From assembly GCA_964387645.1 (NCBI GenBank), contig CAYLYM010000131.1, positions 1 through 10,258 of the forward strand: a stretch of DNA of 10,258 bases. The letters are read 5' to 3'. Within the stretch, counting starts at the first letter, position 1, and each line of letters starts with the position of its first letter. The notes beneath the pieces are model-generated. The model was not told where the DNA came from. It worked only from the letters and a program-made list of their open reading frames with translations, and searched no databases. The DNA comes from CAYLYM01 sp964387645 (lineage in GTDB: Bacteria > Calditrichota > Calditrichia > RBG-13-44-9). A program made the position numbers and the translations under genes. Of the stretch, positions 5,642 through 10,258 are shown piece after piece.

Positions 5642-7102
5642 AAAAAAGGAAAAAATAATGTATATGAGTATCAGATGTTAATTCATGGCCAATGGATCGA
5701 TTCACTTTCTGGAAAAACAATTGCGGTGGAAAATCCTGCCAATGAGGAAATTATTGCTACTGTGCAAGCAGGTAATGCCGATGATGCAGTTCGTGCTCTT
5801 GAATCAGCCCAAAAAGCGCAACCCAAATGGGCGAAAGTACCTCCAATAGAACGGGCAAAAATCCTTTTTCGGATTGCCGATCTACTACTTGCAAATAAAG
5901 AACGGTTAGCCAAAATATTAGTTTTGGAACAGGGTAAGTTGTATAAAACAGCTCTTAGTGAAGTAGAAGTAACTGCTGACTTCATTTCTTATGCTGCACA
6001 AGCAGGTCGGCGTTTAGAAGGTGATATTTATCCTTCTGATTTACCTAATGAACAAGTGTGGATTCAAAGAGTACCTTATGGAGTAACAGTAGGGCTTACA
6101 GCCTGGAATTTCCCGCTGGCGTTAGCTGGACGAAAAGTAGGACCTGCATTAATCACCGGAAATACCATGGTCTTAAAACCTCCTTCAATAACACCTATAA
6201 CTACTCTTGAGTTTGCCAATCTTACCTTAGAAGCAGGTTTACCACCAGGGGTTTTGAATGTTGTGACTGGAGGTGGTAGTGAAATTGGAAAGTATCTGGT
6301 GACAAATCCTATTACCAGTTTAATTACCATGACTGGAAGTACAGAAACTGGAAAAGAGCTGTACAGGCTTGCGGCTGAGAGAATAAAGGCTGTTCGTCTC
6401 GAATTAGGTGGAAAAGCTCCTTTTATTCTCTTAGAAGATGGAGATATTGATAAAGCGGTGGATGCAGCAGTAATGTCACGTTTTTTGAACTGTGGGCAAG
6501 TATGTACATGTAATGAACGGATGTACATTCATGAAAAAGTTTATGATGAATTCTTGGAAAAATTATTGAAGCGAGTATCAAAATTAAAAGTAGGCAATCC
6601 TATGGACGATGATGTTGATATTGGTCCAAAAGTAAGCCTTTCAGAACTTGAGAAAGTAGAGGCTATGGTTCAAACTGCTATTAATGAGGGAGCAAAGTTG
6701 GTATATGGGGGTAAACGATTAAAAGGTGGTCAATATGAAAAAGGTTATTGGTTTGAACCAACTGTATTAACAGTTGTAAACAATAAAATGGAAATTATGC
6801 AAAAAGAAATTTTTGGACCTGTAATTCCTGTTATGAAAATATCAGATTTCGATCAGGCACTTGAATTAGCGAATGATAGTGAGTATGGTCTGAGCGCATT
6901 TTTATTTACTCAAGATATGCGCAAAATTATGAGAGCTGTTAACGAACTTGATTTTGGTGAAATTTATATCAATCGGGAAATGGGTGAATTGAGACAGGGC
7001 TTTCATAATGGTTATAGATTAAGTGGTATAGGCGGAGAAGATGGAAAATATGGCATTGAGAATTACTTGAAGAAAAAAACTTTTTATGTGAATTATGATT
7101 AA
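5639..7102 (+). CDS. aldA: NAD-dependent lactaldehyde dehydrogenase, AldA-like
   Basis: This 487-residue aldehyde dehydrogenase oxidises lactaldehyde to lactate (E. coli AldA also takes glycolaldehyde). Counting from the ATG at 5639, it has Asn157 in AWNFP, Lys180 in LKPP, the general base Glu255 in LELGG, and nucleophile Cys289 in GQVC. The end (INREMGELRQGFHNGYRLSGIGGEDGK in two overlapping parts, about 444-470) is the AldA signature. Arg165, Glu450 and His456 align with E. coli Arg161, Glu443 and His449, which from memory bind the lactate carboxylate and hydroxyl. This makes lactaldehyde a better supported substrate than for a generic family member. Lactaldehyde is the C3 product of fucose or rhamnose cleavage, so the gene implies an aldolase elsewhere. 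It is the last gene of the transporter unit. A 12-base palindrome (ATGATTAATCAT, 7095-7106) spans its stop codon. The start 5639 is preferred over 5633 on spacing. Confidence 0.92.
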   Translation: MKKGKNNVYEYQMLIHGQWIDSLSGKTIAVENPANEEIIATVQAGNADDAVRALESAQKAQPKWAKVPPIERAKILFRIADLLLANKERLAKILVLEQGKLYKTALSEVEVTADFISYAAQAGRRLEGDIYPSDLPNEQVWIQRVPYGVTVGLTAWNFPLALAGRKVGPALITGNTMVLKPPSITPITTLEFANLTLEAGLPPGVLNVVTGGGSEIGKYLVTNPITSLITMTGSTETGKELYRLAAERIKAVRLELGGKAPFILLEDGDIDKAVDAAVMSRFLNCGQVCTCNERMYIHEKVYDEFLEKLLKRVSKLKVGNPMDDDVDIGPKVSLSELEKVEAMVQTAINEGAKLVYGGKRLKGGQYEKGYWFEPTVLTVVNNKMEIMQKEIFGPVIPVMKISDFDQALELANDSEYGLSAFLFTQDMRKIMRAVNELDFGEIYINREMGELRQGFHNGYRLSGIGGEDGKYGIENYLKKKTFYVNYD

Positions 7103-7478
7103 TCATTTTAAGTATTTTTTATCAAAGCAAGATAAAATCCTGATATTTTTGATACTCATTATATATTTAATTTCAATTCAAATGATATAAAAATTTAAAA
7201 AAGTCAAATATCCATTTAAGAAAAAATTAATATGAAACAACACAGTAATAATTTGAATGAGATTTATATTTTGATTAAAGTTGCTTTTATGAAAAAAATT
7301 CCAATCAGCTTGTAAAAGTTTAGAATGTTTGGTGTGATTTAAAAACTAAAAATTAAATTACATTAATGATATTGCGGTACCTAAAAAAGTAATATTATTA
7401 AAAATTGGTTGTGCCTCTGATTTAAAATTTGTTAATGAGATTGGATATAAATTACAATAAAAATTTTGGTGATAGTTT
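7103..7478. other. 376-base AT-rich gap, no clear gene
   Basis: No gene is supported. The frame at 7350-7460 is open for 36 codons without a start and ends in a protein-like stretch (KIGCASDLKFVNEIGY) that vaguely recalls the first strand and helix of sugar isomerase-type TIM barrels. It could be a gene remnant, but the resemblance is weak. A short hairpin lies just after the aldehyde dehydrogenase. No good sigma-type promoter is visible before the sulfatase. Confidence 0.5.
7117..7137 (+). terminator. Weak hairpin after the aldehyde dehydrogenase, possible terminator
   Basis: TTTTATC, a 7-base loop (AAAGCAA) and GATAAAA form a perfect 7-base stem, 14 bases after the stop. A T5 run lies 7 bases downstream of the stem (7145-7149). 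The stem has only one G:C pair and the T-run is not adjacent, so this is a poor intrinsic terminator. Its position at the end of the three-gene unit is suggestive only. Confidence 0.22.
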
Positions 7479-9443
7479 ATGTTTTCTCGACGGGAATTTT
7501 TAAAAGCGTTTGGAATTCAGATAGGAGGGTTGATATTAGGTAAAAAGGTTTGGAATGGATTGTTTTCTCGATCTCTATATGCTTCTGAAATCTCTAAAAG
7601 AATTGATTGTAATGATACTGATTTTGATAAGCCTAATGTTATTATTGTTATTACTGATGATCAGGGTTATGGCGATATGAGTTGTCACGGAAATCCAGTT
7701 ATTAAAACCCCAAATATTGATAAGTTATATAAAGAATCGGTTCGACTTACTAATTTTCATGTAAGTCCAACATGTGCTCCGACGCGTGCATCTTTAATGA
7801 CAGGGCGATATTGTAATCGTACAGGTGTTTGGCATACCATTATGGGACGGTCTTTTTTAAGAAAAGATGAAGTAACTTTGGCAGATGTGTTTTCACAGAA
7901 TGGATATCAAACTGCAATTTTTGGAAAATGGCATCTTGGAGATAATTATCCTTATCGCCCCCAGGATCGAGGATTTAAAGAAAGCCTGATTTTTGGCGGA
8001 GGTGTGATAGGTGAAACTCCCGATAATTGGGGTAATGATTATTATGATGATACTTATTATCATAATGGTAAACCTGAAAAATATCATGGTTATTGTACTG
8101 ATGTATGGTTTTCAGAGGCCATAAAATTTGTCCATAAAAACAAAGATCGTCCATTTTTTGTTTATATTTCTACCAATGCACCTCATGGGCCATTTAATGT
8201 GCCACATAAGTATGTAAAGCCTTATTTGGAAAAGGGAGTAAAAGAACCTCGTGCCAGATTTTATGGAATGATTACCAATATAGATGAAAATATTGGGAAA
8301 TTAATTAATGAACTTAAAAAATTAAATTTATATCAAAAAAGTATTTTTATTTTTATGACTGATAATGGCACAACTGCTGGAGTTGTGCTGGATAAAAATA
8401 AATTTCCCCAAAATGGGTTTAATGCAGGAATGAGAGGAAAAAAAGGGGATGTGTATGAAGGAGGTCATAGAGTACCATTTTTTATTCATTGGCCTGAAAG
8501 AGGTATTTCAGGAGGTAAAGATATAAATAAACTAGCTGCTCATATCGATTTAATGCCCACGTTGATTGATATGTGTAAACTCAAAATATCAAATAATATT
8601 AAATTTGATGGAGTAAGTTTAAAGTCACTTTTAACTGGAGAAGAAGATAATTGGATAGAGCGTACTCTGGTTGTAGATGATCAGCGGTTAGAATATTTAA
8701 CAAAGTACAAAGAATTTGCAGTTATGACTGATAAGTGGAGATTGATTGGAAATTATGGACAGTCTCTTTCTTGGAAAGAAAGTATACTGGAACAAGGGGA
8801 GCCGATAGTTAAAGATCCGTGGAAATCTCTTGAACTTTATGATATGGAAGAAGATCCTGGGCAACGACATAATGTTGCCTGGGAACATCCAGAAGTAGTT
8901 GAACAATTGTTTGATTTTTATGAAAAATGGTGGGAAGAAGTTTCAAGACGTTCTGATGAATATTGTAGAATTATAGTAGGTTCTGAAAAAGAAAATCCAG
9001 TAAAACTTACATGTCAAAGTTGGCATGGTAAAGGTTTATGGAATCAACAGCATGTTAGAATGGCTGCCAGAGGAAACGGATTTTGGGCAATAGAAATAGT
9101 GAAAGATGGTGTATATGAAATAGAGCTTCGGAGGTACCCTCGAGAAGATAATAGACCAATACGATCAACAATAACCCTAGAAGAGCTTTTCGAAGGATTG
9201 GATACTTCACGGATATATATGAAAAACAATATGTATCAACAACCTAGTAAACCACTTAACGCGATAAAGGCACGTATTGAAATTCAAGGAATTCAAAAAT
9301 CGCGAATTGTAAATCCCGATGATATCTCCATTAAATTCAGAATTTCATTAAAAGCTGGCAAAACCTTTTTAAAATCATATTTCTATGTAGATGATAGTGC
9401 CGAATATGGAGCATATTATGTTTATGTAACTCGCATTTCATAA
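7479..9443 (+). CDS. Tat-exported formylglycine-dependent sulfatase
   Basis: This 654-residue type I sulfatase removes sulfate esters, probably from a sulfated polysaccharide or its oligosaccharides, outside the cytoplasm. The N-terminus has a twin-arginine signal: SRREFLK (3-9) followed by a hydrophobic stretch to about residue 21. The core starts near residue 52. DDQGYGD (60-66) holds metal ligands, and CAPTR (99-103) followed by ASLMTG is the sulfatase signature. Cys99 is the residue converted to formylglycine, so a maturase is needed. GKWHLG (149-154), His236 in APHGP, Asp295-Asn296 in TDNG, and Lys322 and Arg331 in the GKKG/EGGHRVP region complete the active site. After about residue 500 comes an extra beta-rich domain (SWHGKGLWNQQH, then GFWAIEI and YEIELRRYPRE) common in arylsulfatases of polysaccharide degraders. 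The start has only a weak GGTGAT upstream, unlike its neighbours, and the stop is doubled (TAA TAA). The exact sulfated substrate is unknown. Confidence 0.95.
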   Translation: MFSRREFLKAFGIQIGGLILGKKVWNGLFSRSLYASEISKRIDCNDTDFDKPNVIIVITDDQGYGDMSCHGNPVIKTPNIDKLYKESVRLTNFHVSPTCAPTRASLMTGRYCNRTGVWHTIMGRSFLRKDEVTLADVFSQNGYQTAIFGKWHLGDNYPYRPQDRGFKESLIFGGGVIGETPDNWGNDYYDDTYYHNGKPEKYHGYCTDVWFSEAIKFVHKNKDRPFFVYISTNAPHGPFNVPHKYVKPYLEKGVKEPRARFYGMITNIDENIGKLINELKKLNLYQKSIFIFMTDNGTTAGVVLDKNKFPQNGFNAGMRGKKGDVYEGGHRVPFFIHWPERGISGGKDINKLAAHIDLMPTLIDMCKLKISNNIKFDGVSLKSLLTGEEDNWIERTLVVDDQRLEYLTKYKEFAVMTDKWRLIGNYGQSLSWKESILEQGEPIVKDPWKSLELYDMEEDPGQRHNVAWEHPEVVEQLFDFYEKWWEEVSRRSDEYCRIIVGSEKENPVKLTCQSWHGKGLWNQQHVRMAARGNGFWAIEIVKDGVYEIELRRYPREDNRPIRSTITLEELFEGLDTSRIYMKNNMYQQPSKPLNAIKARIEIQGIQKSRIVNPDDISIKFRISLKAGKTFLKSYFYVDDSAEYGAYYVYVTRIS

Positions 9444-9501
9444 TAAGTAAGAAATACCTGTTTGAACAGAAATATTAAAATTCATCTAATGTAATTTTAT
9501 A

Positions 9502-9557
9502 TTTTTGTTTAATTATCTATTTAATTGTTAAGAATTATTAAACAAAAAATTAAATAG
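9502..9557. repeat. Two interlocked perfect inverted repeats
   Basis: Repeat A pairs TTTTTGTTTAAT (9502-9513) with ATTAAACAAAAA (9537-9548), 12 of 12. Repeat B pairs CTATTTAATT (9517-9526) with AATTAAATAG (9548-9557), 10 of 10. The order A-B-A'-B', with one shared base, means the two stems interlock as in a pseudoknot, or act as alternatives. It lies 58 bases after the sulfatase stop. No T-run follows, so it is not a standard terminator. Low complexity makes part of this expected by chance. Confidence 0.35.
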
Positions 9558-9795
9558 AAGTTTGTTTTTACATAATAAAATTATATAATTTAATTTAATG
9601 CTATCATTAGGTAACTACAATAAAGACAATGTTTATGATTTTTATTCCCACTACAGTATTATATTTTTAAATTTTTTGCACGTAGTGTTTATTTTATGGA
9701 AAAAGCATTATTATTCGTTACTATATAAGAATATAAAATCTGGTAAGAATAAAAATTAGTGTTTAAATAGAATATATTATTTTTTACATTATAGT

Positions 9796-9805
9796 TCTCG
9801 AGAAA
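9796..9805. promoter_or_regulatory. Palindrome TTCTCGAGAA, candidate operator
   Basis: This is a perfect 10-base palindrome with a central CG, in a gap almost devoid of CG, 53 bases before the fucosidase start. Sugar-responsive LacI-type regulators often bind palindromes with a central CG. This is only an analogy, since no regulator is in the window and the sequence differs from the repeat before the transporter. Confidence 0.25.
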
Positions 9806-9858
9806 GTTTATAAAATATAAAATAATTATTCATATTAATTAATTTAATGGAGGTCTTT

Positions 9859-10258
9859 ATGAAATTATTAATTATTTTTCTTTTAACCAGTCTTTTTATT
9901 GTACCATGTTTTAGCAATGAAATTGTAAAAGTTAAAAAGAAGGCATATGAACCCTCGTGGGAATCACTTATTCAACATCCTGTTCCTGAGTGGTTTAAAG
10001 ATGCCAAATTTGGAATTTATTTCCATTGGGGACCTTATTCTGTGCCTGCTTTTGGAAATGAATGGTATCCTCGAAATATGTATCGCAAAGGGTTTAAAAG
10101 ACAGGGGAAAGATTATTTTGAGCACCATTTAAAAACTTATGGACCGCAAGATGAATTTGGGTACAAAGATTTTATTCCATATTTTCGTGCAGAAAAATTT
10201 AATGCTGATGAATGGGTAGATTTATTCGTAAAGGCTGGAGCAAAATTTGTTGGGCCTG
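9859..10258 (+). CDS. Alpha-L-fucosidase, GH29, secreted, 3' end outside window
   Basis: The first 133 codons are visible and the frame is open to the window edge. The start is set by GGAGG at 9849-9853, 5 bases before the ATG. Residues 1-19 form a Sec signal peptide (MKLL, a hydrophobic core, probable cleavage after CFS). Cys17 has Pro before it and is a poor lipobox, so a soluble periplasmic or secreted enzyme is more likely than a lipoprotein. The mature part has the GH29 N-terminal signature: WFKDAKFGIYFHWG (45-58) with the substrate-binding His56, NEWYPRNMY (67-75), and GYKDFIPYF (101-109), followed by the EWVDLFVKAGAKF helix (118-130). GH29 enzymes release L-fucose from glycan ends by a retaining mechanism. 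The nucleophile aspartate and acid/base residues lie past the edge and cannot be checked. With the preceding sulfatase it suggests degradation of sulfated fucan or fucosylated glycans. Confidence 0.93.
   Translation, partial: MKLLIIFLLTSLFIVPCFSNEIVKVKKKAYEPSWESLIQHPVPEWFKDAKFGIYFHWGPYSVPAFGNEWYPRNMYRKGFKRQGKDYFEHHLKTYGPQDEFGYKDFIPYFRAEKFNADEWVDLFVKAGAKFVGP

Larger units (their letters stand above)
9444..9858. other. 415-base AT-rich gap upstream of the fucosidase
   Basis: No gene is seen on either strand. The gap holds overlapping inverted repeats (9502-9557), a weak promoter-like pair (TTGTTT at 9562-9567, 16 bases, TATAAT at 9584-9589) that would give a leader of more than 260 bases, and the palindrome TTCTCGAGAA close to the fucosidase. 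The base composition makes chance matches to promoter boxes frequent. Confidence 0.5.

Noticed and set aside
6076..6528. 150-codon open frame on the - strand
   Set aside because: Lies wholly inside the aldehyde dehydrogenase gene, antisense to its conserved core. Composition follows from the + strand codons, and no family is recognised.
7232..7315. 27-codon ORF (starting MKQHSNNL)
   Set aside because: No Shine-Dalgarno, no recognisable motif, and easily expected by chance in AT-rich DNA.
9859..9915. Fucosidase as a lipoprotein anchored at Cys17
   Set aside because: The residues before Cys17 (IVP) do not fit a lipobox, because proline at -1 is not accepted. A signal peptidase I site after CFS fits better.
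9947..10132. 61-codon open frame on the + strand
   Set aside because: Shadow of the GH29 fucosidase. The fucosidase frame has a signal peptide, a good ribosome site and family motifs.
1..10258. CRISPR arrays, tRNA or rRNA genes, insertion sequences
   Set aside because: Reading through the gaps I found no spaced direct repeats, no cloverleaf-like segments, and no transposase motifs or terminal repeats flanking a gene.

Overview
The window reads as part of a bacterial catabolic locus for a sulfated, fucose-containing (or related 6-deoxyhexose) polysaccharide. All seven complete or nearly complete genes, and the partial gene at the right edge, lie on the + strand. The DNA is clearly AT-rich. 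Most genes have strong Shine-Dalgarno sequences (AGGAGG or GGAGG types). That argues against typical Bacteroidota, where such sites are weak or absent. The Tat-exported formylglycine sulfatase and secreted GH29 fucosidase are typical of polysaccharide degraders in the FCB and PVC groups or nearby candidate phyla. The sequence gives no firmer taxonomy: there is no rRNA, tRNA or marker gene.

Layout. Positions 1-2725 hold a tight catabolic cluster: a zinc-dependent medium-chain dehydrogenase (5' end outside the window), a KduD-like short-chain dehydrogenase, and an enolase-superfamily acid-sugar dehydratase. A 746-base gene-free gap follows (2726-3471). It may hold eroded coding material, and near its end it carries a perfect extended -10 box and a GC-rich inverted repeat. 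Positions 3472-7102 hold a second compact unit: a RhaT-family sugar/proton symporter, a GalM-family mutarotase and an AldA-like lactaldehyde dehydrogenase. After a 376-base AT-rich gap comes a large Tat-exported sulfatase (7479-9443). A further 415-base gap with overlapping inverted repeats precedes an alpha-L-fucosidase (GH29) that runs off the right edge (9859 onward).

How the genes fit together (inference). The sulfatase and fucosidase release the sugar outside the cytoplasm, and the RhaT-type carrier imports it. The mutarotase supplies the right anomer, and one of the two dehydrogenases oxidises C1 to a lactone. After hydrolysis, the dehydratase converts the aldonate to a 2-keto-3-deoxy acid. 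That acid is then either oxidised by the KduD-like enzyme or cleaved to pyruvate and lactaldehyde, and AldA turns lactaldehyde into lactate. This is a non-phosphorylative route: no isomerase (FucI/RhaA), kinase (FucK/RhaB) or class II aldolase (FucA/RhaD) is present. The lactonase and the C-C cleaving enzyme are also missing from the window. Fucose is favoured over rhamnose because of the GH29 gene, but the carrier family is named for rhamnose, so the substrate is not proven.
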